DNA of 64,000 nt from Paenibacillus sp. PL91 (GCF_012935325.2 NZ_JABBYG020000007.1:186001-250000); one strand, 5' to 3'. Shown: positions 33,198-40,915, counted from the stretch's first letter. Notes: generated by a model not told the origin, from the letters alone. Numbers and translations: made by a program.

Positions 33198-33224
33198 GAC
33201 AAAGGAGCGACACCGGTTGTGACA
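33198..33224 (-). promoter_or_regulatory. ECF41-type promoter of the AhpD-like gene
   Basis: On the minus strand a perfect TGTCACA (33224-33218) is followed after 16 bases by TGTC (33201-33198). The known ECF41 promoter is TGTCACA-N16-CGTC, so only one base differs. It lies between the sigma factor gene and the AhpD-like gene. Confidence 0.85.
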
Positions 33225-33252
33225 GAAGATCCGAAAAGTTTTTTCAATTCGC

Positions 33253-34125
33253 TTAATCGAGCCGGACATGCTTCAGTTTGTCAGGGTTCAGCATGATATA
33301 TATTCGCTCAACTCGCTGCTCGGTCTCATCCAGCCGAAAGCTGATGACACTTCTAGGCATGCCGTCTTTTTTAATAATGATGCCAAATTGTCCGTTAACG
33401 ATAGCAAACTGATGGCCATCGCCCAGAAAGGTTCTTGGAATGACGCCCTGCAAAAAGGCCGTGACGCGAGCTCTGCTGACAATAGCGAATATAGCGGCAC
33501 GAACTTTTCCTCCGCCATCGGAAACGAGTACAGCCTCTTCCGTCAAAAGCGAAATGAGCTTGTCAAAGTTTCCGGACGCCGCAGCCTCCATGAAGGTAAC
33601 GGCGAGCGGCGCGGCTTTGTCCGAGTTTACCGGAAGCGATTCCCGTTCCCTATGGAGCTTTTCTTTGGCTCGGCTATAGATTTTCCGGCAGTTGGCTTCC
33701 GATTTTTGCAGGCAAGCTGCGATTTCCTCGTAATCGTACTGAAGCGATTCCCGAAGTATAAACACGGCTCGCTCGACAGCGGAGAGCTGCTCGAGCATGA
33801 CCAAGAGCGCATAGGAGACCGACTCATGGAGGTCATACAGCTCCGCCGGGTCTTGCTTGACGGAAACGACATCGGGCTCTGGGAGCCATTCCCCGGTATA
33901 CACCTCTCTGCGTTTGCGTGCGGATTGATTGAGGTTCAAACTGCGATTCGTAACCATTCGAATTAAATAGGCTTTTTCATTGTTTATTTCGCTAGCATCC
34001 AATCGGCTGTAATCTGCAAATACGTCTTGGACCAGATCCTCAGCCTCGCTGTAGGAGCCGAGCATGCGATAGGCGATGGAGTGGAGCAGGGGGCGATAGG
34101 TGGCATAGGTCGTTTCGAAATTCAT
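33253..34125 (-). CDS. ECF41 family RNA polymerase sigma factor
   Basis: This is an ECF sigma factor of about 290 residues whose N-terminal half has sigma-2 (AYRMLGSYSEAEDLVQDVF) and sigma-4 (LRESLQYDYEEIAACLQKSE) regions. The C-terminal half is a SnoaL-like extension. All three ECF41 hallmarks are present: WLPEP between the two sigma regions, DGGGK in the extension and NPDKL near the C-terminus. In this group the extension replaces an anti-sigma factor and both activates and restrains the sigma factor. ATG 34125 follows AAGGACGG; a TTG at 34131 is the alternative. The AhpD-like gene behind it has a matching promoter. The signal is unknown. Confidence 0.95.
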   Translation of the reverse strand: MNFETTYATYRPLLHSIAYRMLGSYSEAEDLVQDVFADYSRLDASEINNEKAYLIRMVTNRSLNLNQSARKRREVYTGEWLPEPDVVSVKQDPAELYDLHESVSYALLVMLEQLSAVERAVFILRESLQYDYEEIAACLQKSEANCRKIYSRAKEKLHRERESLPVNSDKAAPLAVTFMEAAASGNFDKLISLLTEEAVLVSDGGGKVRAAIFAIVSRARVTAFLQGVIPRTFLGDGHQFAIVNGQFGIIIKKDGMPRSVISFRLDETEQRVERIYIMLNPDKLKHVRLD

Positions 34126-34304
34126 GGGCAACCGTCCTTATCTTGTGAAAAATAGAGGATCTACAAGCTGGCTGAAACGTTTTGTATTATTACTGACATT
34201 TATTATAACGTGCCAATCATCTGTTACGTAAAGCTTTCGATCCCTTTCTTCGTTTCTTTTTACTCCTACTCTCAGCATAGAAAATAAAAAAGATAGATTG
34301 CTAG

Positions 34305-34333
34305 GTTTATATACTAGGGCAGGCGGACATAAT
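34305..34333 (+). promoter_or_regulatory. Sigma-F-type promoter of spoIIR
   Basis: GTTTA (34305-34309) and GGACATAAT (34325-34333) are separated by 15 bases. The sigma-F consensus is GYATA-N15-GGnnAnAnT; the -10 matches fully and the -35 at four of five positions. B. subtilis spoIIR is sigma-F dependent, so this is the expected control. Confidence 0.7.
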
Positions 34334-34401
34334 GACGGATAGATACGTTCCGGAACGCAAGCAGACGCACTGACGGGTGCGACGAGAGGAGCTTGTGTTG
34401 T

Positions 34402-35178
34402 ATGTCCAGCCATTATTCCAATCATTCCTATTCTAATATTTCGAAGTCCGCTCATTCTAATTCGGTTCGTTCAAATAAATTTGCTTACCGCAAATCATAT
34501 GGTTTTATTGTTTTTGCTATTATTATTTTAATTATGAGCTGGGAAGCCCAGAAGATGGACGCTGCGCTTGCAAACGGCCAAATCCCGCAGGAAGCGATTC
34601 GTTTGCGTATATTAGCCAATTCCGATAATCCCGCTGACCAAGTCGTTAAGCGTCTTGTGCGGGATGAGATCGTTAAAGCGATGAACGGCTGGGTTACAGG
34701 TCCTCAGACGATTGAGGAAGCACGTCGGACGATTATCGCCAATATGCCTGAAATCGAACGGATTACTGAAAAAGTACTGAAGAGTCGCGGCTTTGTCTAC
34801 GGCTCCTCCGCAGAGCTTGGGTTGGTGCCTTTTCCGACTAAAATGTATGGGAATCAAGTATATCCCGCTGGCGATTATGAAGCGCTCCGCATTACGCTTG
34901 GCGAAGGCGATGGCCAAAATTGGTGGTGCGTGCTGTTCCCGCCGCTTTGCTTCATTGACGCTGCGACTGGCGAGGCTTCGGCAGCGCCTGCCGAGGGAAC
35001 GGTACAGACTGCGGCTGTGAAAGCAGATGCAGCTCCTGAGAAAGCAGCAGCATTGCAAGCAGCGCCTGCAAATGCGCCTGCCGATGCCCCTTCTGAAGGC
35101 GAAGCGCCGGAAGCGAAGTTTTTTCTCTGGGAAATGATCAAATCGTTTATCGATTGGATTAAATCATTGTTTGCATAA
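34402..35178 (+). CDS. spoIIR: Stage II sporulation protein R
   Basis: SpoIIR is made in the forespore, secreted into the intermembrane space, and triggers SpoIIGA to cleave pro-sigma-E in the mother cell. The 258-residue protein has one N-terminal membrane/signal segment (YGFIVFAIIILIMSWEAQ) and the SpoIIR core: EAIRLRILANSDNPADQ, VKRLVRDEIVKAM, GNQVYPAGDYEALRITLGEG and NWWCVLFPPLCFID. An Ala/Pro-rich linker and a C-terminal hydrophobic helix (FFLWEMIKSFIDWIKSLF) follow. The N-terminus is unusually Ser/Asn-rich. ATG 34402 follows GAGAGGAGC. A sigma-F-like promoter lies 69-97 bases upstream. Confidence 0.94.
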   Translation: MSSHYSNHSYSNISKSAHSNSVRSNKFAYRKSYGFIVFAIIILIMSWEAQKMDAALANGQIPQEAIRLRILANSDNPADQVVKRLVRDEIVKAMNGWVTGPQTIEEARRTIIANMPEIERITEKVLKSRGFVYGSSAELGLVPFPTKMYGNQVYPAGDYEALRITLGEGDGQNWWCVLFPPLCFIDAATGEASAAPAEGTVQTAAVKADAAPEKAAALQAAPANAPADAPSEGEAPEAKFFLWEMIKSFIDWIKSLFA

Positions 35179-35244
35179 GAAGCGGCAGTTCCTTCTAGGT
35201 TTGTGAAGAAGGGACTGTCGTTTCTGCTCGTTTCGGGGAGCTTA

Positions 35245-35253
35245 TGCTATAAT
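35245..35253 (+). promoter_or_regulatory. Extended -10 promoter of ywlC
   Basis: TGCTATAAT (35245-35253) is an extended -10 element about 51 bases before the ywlC start. Confidence 0.55.
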
Positions 35254-35303
35254 AGCGGATGAATGGACAATTTAATTTTAGTGGCAAGGATTGAAGGATA
35301 GAG

Positions 35304-36365
35304 ATGACGACAACAAATATATGGCGCGTGAAGAAAGCTGATGACGATCAGCTCCGCGAGAAGCTTGCGGAGGCTGCTGGTCAGCTGAAGGAAGGCGGAT
35401 TAATTGCTTTTCCGACGGAGACTGTGTATGGGCTAGGCGCGGATGCACGAAACACAGCGGCTGTTGAGCGGATATTTACCGCAAAGGGACGTCCCTCGGA
35501 CAATCCCCTTATTGTCCATATCGCTTACCGCGAGCAATTGGATGAGCTGGTGCTGCCTTATCCGCCGCTGGCCGCAGCGCTTATGGATCGTTTTTGGCCG
35601 GGACCGCTTACGATTGTGCTTCCCGTTCGTGCCGGTGTGCTCTCTCCGCTTGTGACGGCAGGCTTGTCAACTGTGGGCATTCGGATGCCGGATCATCGAA
35701 CGGCGCTTGCGCTGCTAGCGGAAGCGGGCTGTCCGATTGCGGCACCGAGCGCGAACCGATCGGGAAGACCGAGTCCCACGCTTGCCGAGCATGTGCTGGA
35801 CGATTTGGATGGACGTATTGATGGCGTTGTGGATGACGGACCGACAGGTGTCGGCTTAGAATCGACGGTCATTGAGCTGGTTGGCGAGCATAGCATTCGT
35901 ATTTTGCGTCCAGGTGGAGTAACGCTTGAGGAGCTGCAGCAAGCTGCGCCGGCAACGACAATTGATAACGGCTCGGCAGAGGAGCCTGAGATGGCCCCAC
36001 GTTCCCCTGGCATGAAGTATACGCATTATGCGCCGCAAGGAGAACTCGAGCTCGTACAGGGCGATTCTGAGGCTGTTGTGGCGTATATTCGAGAACAAGC
36101 AGGAGCTGCGAGGGAACGCGGCGAGATAACGGGCGTGCTTGCCTTTGAAGAACGGCTTATGCGTTATGAGGCGGACTCCGTATTATCTCTAGGCAGCGAG
36201 ACGGAGCTGGATGCAGCAGCTCATCTGCTGTACGCAGCCTTGCGTGATTTTGACGTTGCTGGCGCGCAGCGCATATGGGCGGAGGGCTGCAGCGGAGATG
36301 GCATTGGCGCAGCTCTGATGAACCGTCTGGCTAAAGCTGCAGGCAATCGAATCATTTGCGTATAG
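35304..36365 (+). CDS. ywlC: Threonylcarbamoyl-AMP synthase (Sua5/YwlC)
   Basis: This enzyme makes threonylcarbamoyl-AMP from threonine, bicarbonate and ATP for the t6A modification of ANN-decoding tRNAs. The 353-residue protein is the long Sua5 form: an N-terminal YrdC domain (GGLIAFPTETVYGLGADARN, KGRPSDNPLIVHI, CPIAAPSANRSGRPSPT, GLESTVIEL and ILRPGGVT) followed by a Sua5 domain after the linker MAPRSPGMKYTHYAP. It is conserved in this order between spoIIR and mntP in Bacillus. Confidence 0.95.
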   Translation: MTTTNIWRVKKADDDQLREKLAEAAGQLKEGGLIAFPTETVYGLGADARNTAAVERIFTAKGRPSDNPLIVHIAYREQLDELVLPYPPLAAALMDRFWPGPLTIVLPVRAGVLSPLVTAGLSTVGIRMPDHRTALALLAEAGCPIAAPSANRSGRPSPTLAEHVLDDLDGRIDGVVDDGPTGVGLESTVIELVGEHSIRILRPGGVTLEELQQAAPATTIDNGSAEEPEMAPRSPGMKYTHYAPQGELELVQGDSEAVVAYIREQAGAARERGEITGVLAFEERLMRYEADSVLSLGSETELDAAAHLLYAALRDFDVAGAQRIWAEGCSGDGIGAALMNRLAKAAGNRIICV

Positions 36366-36443
36366 GCAGGTATAGAAAGCGGTTATAAAGTCAATTTGGC
36401 ACATCGAAAATTTAGCTGGCAACAGCAATAGTATGTTTGTCCT

Positions 36444-36483
36444 CATGTCCGCATATGTTTGGTATAGAATACGGGCGGACATG
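36444..36483 (+). promoter_or_regulatory. Inverted repeat around the mntP -10 box
   Basis: A perfect 9-base inverted repeat, CATGTCCGC (36444-36452) and GCGGACATG (36475-36483), encloses TATAGA (36463-36468), a likely -10 box. It lies 14 bases before the mntP start codon and could be a hairpin or an operator. It does not match the MntR consensus. Confidence 0.45.
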
Positions 36484-36496
36484 GGGGAGATAGACT

Positions 36497-37057
36497 GTGG
36501 TCGAAGCACATTTGCATGCCGGACAGCTGTTGACGCTGCTTATAATCGCGTTGGCGCTTGGTTTAGACGCTTTTTCACTCGGACTTGGCATTGGGCTGAA
36601 AGGTATTCGGCTGCTGGATATACTAAAGCTCGGCCTTGTGATCGCGTTGTTTCATGTTATAATGCCGCTTGCAGGCATATTTACCGGTCAGTATGTAGGC
36701 AGCTTGCTCGGGGATGTCGCAACGACTGCAGCCGGTGTTTTGCTGGTGCTGCTCGGGGGGCATATGATCTATAGCTCGCTGCGCGGAGACGCGGTGCAAT
36801 CTTTTGACCATCGATCATTATGGGGCTTGACGGTGCTGTCGCTTAGCGTCAGTATCGATTCCTTCTCCGTAGGCATAACGCTTGGCATGTTTGCGGCTAA
36901 TTTGTGGACGACCATTCTGCTTATCGGTTTTTTTGGTGGGCTGATGTCGGTGCTGGGCTTAATGCTCGGACGCAAGGTAAGCGGTAATTTTGGTGAATAT
37001 GGTGAAGCCATTGGCGGAGGGATTTTATTCGTCTTTGGTATCTTATTTATTTTTTGA
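36497..37057 (+). CDS. mntP: Manganese efflux pump MntP
   Basis: This 186-residue membrane protein exports Mn2+. It has six helices built as two related halves, each starting with a conserved Asp motif: ALGLDAFSLGLGIGL in the first and SVSIDSFSVGITLGM in the second. The start is GTG at 36497 after GGGGGAGA. B. subtilis mntP (ywlD) lies at the same place, between ywlC and ywlE. No yybP-ykoY manganese riboswitch was seen upstream, but an inverted repeat surrounds the likely -10. Confidence 0.94.
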   Translation: MVEAHLHAGQLLTLLIIALALGLDAFSLGLGIGLKGIRLLDILKLGLVIALFHVIMPLAGIFTGQYVGSLLGDVATTAAGVLLVLLGGHMIYSSLRGDAVQSFDHRSLWGLTVLSLSVSIDSFSVGITLGMFAANLWTTILLIGFFGGLMSVLGLMLGRKVSGNFGEYGEAIGGGILFVFGILFIF

Positions 37058-37098
37058 TGGACAGACATTTCGAATCGGGTAGAAAGGGAGTTGGCAGT

Positions 37099-37677
37099 GT
37101 GAAGCGTATTTTATTTGTTTGTACCGGCAATACATGCCGCTCGCCGATGGCGGAGGCTATGCTGCGCCGGATGGCTGCTCTGAGAAACATTACAGTTGCT
37201 GTACGTTCAGCGGGCATATCTACAATTGACGGATTGCCGGTCTCTGCGCATGCGGTAGAGACGCTTAGACAACGCGACATTGATCATAAAAGCACATCTC
37301 TTGCGCTGACGAGCGAGGCGGTTGAATGGGCGGACATTATATTGACGATGACGGCTAATCACAAGCGGGGTCTGCTGCAATGGCATCCGGAAGCGGTCGA
37401 CAAAACATTTACCTTAAAAGAATACGCCAATCAGGATGCTCGCGTGCTCGCCGATATCGAGGAGCTGGAGCGGCTCTATTCGGAGCTCCACATGAAGCAA
37501 GCGCTTGGCCAGCAATTGACCTCGGCAGAGAGAAGCCGGCTGTTGGAGCTGGAGCGCCGTATTCCAAGTTTCGACATCGTTGATCCATTCGGAGGCTCGC
37601 TGTCGGTTTACAGCACCAGCGCGATTGAAATTGAGGATGCGCTCGTGAAGCTGCTGGACAAGCTTTCTAAGAGATAA
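37099..37677 (+). CDS. ywlE: Low-molecular-weight protein arginine phosphatase YwlE
   Basis: YwlE removes phosphate from phosphoarginine, opposing the McsB kinase. The P-loop VCTGNTCRSPMAEAM keeps the Thr that gives B. subtilis YwlE its phosphoarginine selectivity, and the general-acid Asp is in IVDPFGG. The protein has 192 residues against about 150 in B. subtilis: an insert of about 45 mostly charged helical residues (from NQDARVLADIEELERL to ERRIPSF) lies between TLKEYA and the DPFGG loop. The GTG at 37099 follows AAAGGGAG; a start at 37054 is in frame but would overlap mntP. Confidence 0.93.
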   Translation: MKRILFVCTGNTCRSPMAEAMLRRMAALRNITVAVRSAGISTIDGLPVSAHAVETLRQRDIDHKSTSLALTSEAVEWADIILTMTANHKRGLLQWHPEAVDKTFTLKEYANQDARVLADIEELERLYSELHMKQALGQQLTSAERSRLLELERRIPSFDIVDPFGGSLSVYSTSAIEIEDALVKLLDKLSKR

Positions 37678-37704
37678 TTCCACAAATGCCACCAATGTTA
37701 TAGA

Positions 37705-37733
37705 TTGATTTTTCACGAATGTTCAGCTATTAT
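37705..37733 (+). promoter_or_regulatory. Sigma-A promoter of the rpiB-ywlG-glyA operon
   Basis: TTGATT (37705-37710) and TATTAT (37728-37733) are separated by 17 bases. The predicted start near 37740 lies just before the riboswitch. Confidence 0.7.
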
Positions 37734-37749
37734 AAAAAGACAATATACG

Positions 37750-37825
37750 GTTTCCGATGTAACTGGCGACGGAAGTGGGTTAAACCACGGTGGAGCATCG
37801 GAATATACGGCCGGTCGCCTGGGCA
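37750..37825 (+). promoter_or_regulatory. ZTP (pfl) riboswitch aptamer
   Basis: The element matches the pfl consensus closely. P1 is CCGATG (37755-37760) with CATCGG (37796-37801); the core TAACTGGCGA follows P1; a GTGGG..CCAC hairpin is followed by GGTGGAGC; and the 3' part ends in TCGCCTGGGCA, where the GCC/GGC pseudoknot forms. The class binds ZTP/ZMP, the alarmone of one-carbon (10-formyl-THF) shortage, and turns genes on. Here it precedes rpiB, ywlG and glyA, a usual target set, since glyA supplies one-carbon units. An intrinsic terminator directly follows, so control is by transcription termination. Confidence 0.92.
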
Positions 37826-37866
37826 AAGAGCAGCATGCTGATTAGCATGTCTTGCTCTTTTTTCGT
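37825..37866 (+). terminator. Riboswitch-controlled terminator
   Basis: AAAGAGCAGCATGCT pairs with AGCATG.C.TGCTCTTT around GATT and is followed by a T run. Its 5' side directly abuts the GCCTGGGCA end of the ZTP aptamer, so ligand binding should prevent its formation. Confidence 0.88.
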
Positions 37867-37929
37867 CTTTTTTTGCAAAAATAGGTATACTAGCACTGTG
37901 ATGTATCATTTCGAAGGAGGTCTTTTGCG

Positions 37930-38388
37930 TTGAAAATTGCTATTGGTGCCGATCATGCGGGCTACCGTTTGAAGGACGAGGTTGTCCCTTTTCTTCAATC
38001 GCTCGGTCATGAAATTGAAGATGTAGGTTGCAGCTGCGACCAATCGGTTGATTATCCGGACTATGCATTGCCCGTATGCGACCTTGTTACGAGCGGCAAA
38101 GCAGAGCGGGGTATTTTGATTTGCGGAACAGGAATTGGCATGTCGATTGCTGCAAATAAAGTGCGAGGCATCCGCTGCGCGCTAGTAAATGATATGTTTT
38201 CTGCAAAAGCTACACGCGAGCATAACGACACTAATGTATTGGCGCTTGGGGAACGCGTTATCGGTCCTGGAGTAGCCTTGGAAATTATTCGTATTTGGCT
38301 TGAAACGCCGTTCTCAAACGGAGAGCGTCATGTAGGCCGGGTAAATAAAGTGATGCAAATCGAAGAGCAACATATCAGCCAGTCCTAA
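37930..38388 (+). CDS. rpiB: Ribose-5-phosphate isomerase B
   Basis: RpiB interconverts ribose-5-phosphate and ribulose-5-phosphate. The 152-residue protein begins MKIAIGADHAGYRLKDEV, carries the active-site Cys in GILICGTGIGMSIAANK, and ends with LARLR-type LGERVIGPGVALEIIRIWLET. The start is TTG, 9 bases after AAGGAGG. It is the first gene of a ZTP-riboswitch-controlled operon with ywlG and glyA, which makes sense because PRPP and purine supply depend on ribose-5-phosphate. Confidence 0.95.
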   Translation: MKIAIGADHAGYRLKDEVVPFLQSLGHEIEDVGCSCDQSVDYPDYALPVCDLVTSGKAERGILICGTGIGMSIAANKVRGIRCALVNDMFSAKATREHNDTNVLALGERVIGPGVALEIIRIWLETPFSNGERHVGRVNKVMQIEEQHISQS

Positions 38389-38403
38389 TTGGGGGGCATC
38401 GCA

Positions 38404-39009
38404 ATGAGTGAAAATATCCATGTACAGCCGGGAGTCATTGCTGCGCAGGTAGAGACGATTGTGAGAGAGCTGGTGTCCGCAGGCGGGCTCGTTATGAGTC
38501 AGCTGCTCGTCATTGGTGTAAGTACAAGTGAGGTGCTCGGCCACCGCATCGGTACAGCGGGGACAATGGATACGGCTGAGCAGATTTATGCAGGCGTGGA
38601 GGCTGTTCGCAGCGAGGTCGGCTTTATCCCGGTATATCAATGCTGCGAGCATTTGAATCGCGCGCTCGTTATCGAGCGGGCTGCCGCAGAGCGTTATGGC
38701 CTCGACATCGTAGGCGCGGTTCCGGTTCCAAAAGCGGGCGGGTCGATGGCGGCATACGCCTATCGTCAGCTGGAATCGGCATGCTTGGTGGAGACTGTGC
38801 AGGCGCATGCCGGCATCGATATCGGCGATACGTTCATCGGCATGCATTTGAAGCGAGTCGCGGTTCCGGTTCGTCCAACGATTCGCAGTATTGGCGAGGC
38901 TCACGTGACGATGGCCGTGACGAGACCGAAGCTCATTGGCGGTTCCCGCGCGGTATACGAGCTGGAAACGAATATAACGGCGGAGCAATCAGCTGGAACA
39001 TGCGAGTAG
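38404..39009 (+). CDS. ywlG: YwlG family protein (DUF436, TIGR01440)
   Basis: This 201-residue cytoplasmic protein belongs to the conserved YwlG/DUF436 family of unknown function. Typical segments are LVMSQLLVIGVSTSEVLGHRIGT, YQCCEHLNRALVIE, VPVPKAGGSMAAYAY and IDIGDTFIGMHLKRVAVPVR. The start is ATG 38404 after GGGGGG. It is almost always next to rpiB and glyA in Bacillales, so a role close to one-carbon or pentose metabolism is a fair guess, not an established one. Confidence 0.92.
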   Translation: MSENIHVQPGVIAAQVETIVRELVSAGGLVMSQLLVIGVSTSEVLGHRIGTAGTMDTAEQIYAGVEAVRSEVGFIPVYQCCEHLNRALVIERAAAERYGLDIVGAVPVPKAGGSMAAYAYRQLESACLVETVQAHAGIDIGDTFIGMHLKRVAVPVRPTIRSIGEAHVTMAVTRPKLIGGSRAVYELETNITAEQSAGTCE

Positions 39010-39090
39010 ATTACAGTATCGAGCCATAATGAGTTGATTTTATAACCCTTTTTAAAATACAGGCTGTCTAACTTGAGGAGGAAAATTGAA

Positions 39091-40338
39091 ATGGAAAATT
39101 TACGCAAGCAAGATCCAGAGGTTCTAAAAGCGCTAGGCCTTGAGCTAGATCGCCAACGCGATAATATCGAGCTAATCGCATCCGAGAATATCGTTAGCGA
39201 AGCGGTACTGGAAGCAATGGGAAGCGTGCTGACGAACAAATATGCAGAAGGCTACCCAAGCAAGCGTTTCTACGGTGGTTGTGAGCATGTGGATATCGTG
39301 GAGGACATCGCTCGTAATCGTGCGAAAGAATTGTTCGGTGCTGAGCACGCGAACGTTCAGCCTCACTCCGGCGCACAAGCGAACATGGCTGTTTACCTTG
39401 CAGCTTTGCAGCCTGGCGATACGGTTCTTGGTATGAACCTGGCGCATGGCGGTCACTTGACGCACGGCAGCCCGGTTAATGCATCCGGCTTGCTCTACAA
39501 TTTCGTGGCGTACGGCGTGCAAGAGGACTCCTTCACAATCGATTACGAAGAAGTTCGCAAGCTTGCATTCAAACACCGTCCTCGCTTGATCGTAGCTGGC
39601 GCAAGTGCTTACCCGCGTACCATCGATTTCGAGAAGCTAGGCAAAATCGCGACTGATGTAGGCGCATTGTTTATGGTTGATATGGCGCACATTGCTGGTT
39701 TGGTAGCAGCAGGCTTGCACCCGAGCCCGGTACCTCACGCGCATTTCGTAACGACAACGACTCACAAAACACTTCGCGGACCACGCGGCGGTATGATCCT
39801 TTGTCGCCAGCCTTGGGCAGCGGCAATCGATAAAGCGGTATTCCCAGGCTCGCAAGGCGGCCCGTTGATGCATATTATTGCAGCTAAAGCAGTTGCTTTC
39901 GGCGAAGCTCTAAAACCGGAATTTAAGCAGTACGCAACACAGGTCGTTAAAAATGCAAAGGTTCTTTCCGAAGAGCTTGTGGCAAAAGGCTTTAACATCG
40001 TATCCGGCGGTACGGACAACCACTTGATGCTGCTCGACACGCGCAACCTGAACATTACGGGTAAAGTAGCTGAGCATGTGTTGGATGAGGTAGGCATCAC
40101 GGTAAACAAAAACGCAATTCCATTCGACCCAACCAGCCCATTCGTTACATCCGGCATTCGTATCGGTACGCCTGCAGCGACTGCTCGCGGCATGGACGAG
40201 AAAGCGATGAAGGTGATTGCTGAGGTTATCGCGCTTGTGCTTAACAGCCCGCAGGATCAAGAAGTGCTTGTGAAAGCTCGCGGAATGGTTCGTGACCTTA
40301 CTGCGCAATACCCGCTTTACCCAGAAATGAAATACTAA
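39091..40338 (+). CDS. glyA: Serine hydroxymethyltransferase
   Basis: GlyA converts serine and tetrahydrofolate to glycine and methylene-THF, the main source of one-carbon units. The 415-residue PLP enzyme has ELIASENIVSEAV, the pocket motif HSGAQANMAVY, the PLP lysine in VTTTTHKTLRGPRGG, and SPFVTSGIRIGTPA. The ATG at 39091 follows GAGGAGG. It is the last gene of the ZTP-controlled operon. Its codon use is clearly biased to CGY/GGY/CGC-type preferred codons, as in highly expressed genes. Confidence 0.97.
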   Translation: MENLRKQDPEVLKALGLELDRQRDNIELIASENIVSEAVLEAMGSVLTNKYAEGYPSKRFYGGCEHVDIVEDIARNRAKELFGAEHANVQPHSGAQANMAVYLAALQPGDTVLGMNLAHGGHLTHGSPVNASGLLYNFVAYGVQEDSFTIDYEEVRKLAFKHRPRLIVAGASAYPRTIDFEKLGKIATDVGALFMVDMAHIAGLVAAGLHPSPVPHAHFVTTTTHKTLRGPRGGMILCRQPWAAAIDKAVFPGSQGGPLMHIIAAKAVAFGEALKPEFKQYATQVVKNAKVLSEELVAKGFNIVSGGTDNHLMLLDTRNLNITGKVAEHVLDEVGITVNKNAIPFDPTSPFVTSGIRIGTPAATARGMDEKAMKVIAEVIALVLNSPQDQEVLVKARGMVRDLTAQYPLYPEMKY

Positions 40339-40372
40339 TTGAGATACTGAACCTTACAGAATATATTAATAA

Positions 40373-40410
40373 ACACCGCCTCGGGTTACTAACCGAAGGC
40401 GGTTTTTTTA
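40373..40410 (+). terminator. Intrinsic terminator
   Basis: ACCGCCTCGG pairs with CCGAAGGCGGT around TTACTAA and is followed by seven T. It ends the rpiB-ywlG-glyA operon. Confidence 0.92.
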
Positions 40411-40702
40411 ATTTAGCTGCACAAACATGCGGTTATGGCTTCAACGAGGCATTGAAATTTTCATTATTATTGTCTATTCATAATAATTGAGCAAATTATA
40501 TGCGATAATTAATTCACATAATATACCTTTTTTGGGGTGGGAACTACCTTCAAATGAGGTTAAGCTAGCCTTATTTGATTCAAATAAAGGAATGGGTTTC
40601 GAGGAAGATGATTCCGGTTAAATTAAAATATTGGTTGTGTAAAAGGATGAAAACGGAGCTGCATTAATGCTGAATCGTATTAGTACTTATGCGTGGTAAT
40701 GC

Positions 40703-40724
40703 GAATATGCATTAATGCATATTC
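40703..40724. repeat. Perfect palindrome flanked by direct repeats
   Basis: A 22-base perfect palindrome, two GAATATGCATT/AATGCATATTC arms of 11 bases each, is bordered by CGTGGTAATGC on both sides (near 40692-40702 and 40724-40734). Operator or recombination site; function unknown. Confidence 0.6.
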
Positions 40725-40836
40725 GTGGTAATGCAATAAAGTAAATGAGAAAGAGGACGCTGACTCTGATGCTCAAAAATATCAGATTCGGCATAATAAA
40801 ACGGGCTGTTGGAAAGTTTTGAATTCAAGATTCGAG

Positions 40837-40866
40837 TTGACAATTATTAAAATTAAGTTGTATATT
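40837..40866 (+). promoter_or_regulatory. Sigma-A promoter of the opp operon
   Basis: TTGACA (40837-40842) and TATATT (40861-40866) are 18 bases apart in very AT-rich DNA. The leader to the oppA start is about 125 bases and contains the hairpin at 40884-40915. Confidence 0.6.
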
Positions 40867-40883
40867 TTATATCGTTGATTAAT

Positions 40884-40915
40884 ACTAACTTAATATTATC
40901 TTAATGTTAGTTTTT
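40884..40915 (+). promoter_or_regulatory. Terminator-like hairpin in the opp leader
   Basis: ACTAAC.TTAA pairs with TTAA.GTTAGT (one mismatch) around TATTATC and is followed by TTTTTAT. It could attenuate transcription between the promoter and oppA; the stem is AT-rich and therefore weak. Confidence 0.45.

Noticed and set aside
36366..36496. yybP-ykoY manganese riboswitch before mntP
   Set aside because: The leader is too short and lacks the conserved aptamer blocks.
40445..40470. CodY box upstream of the opp operon
   Set aside because: The best match (AATTTTCATTATTAT) has five mismatches to the 15-base consensus.
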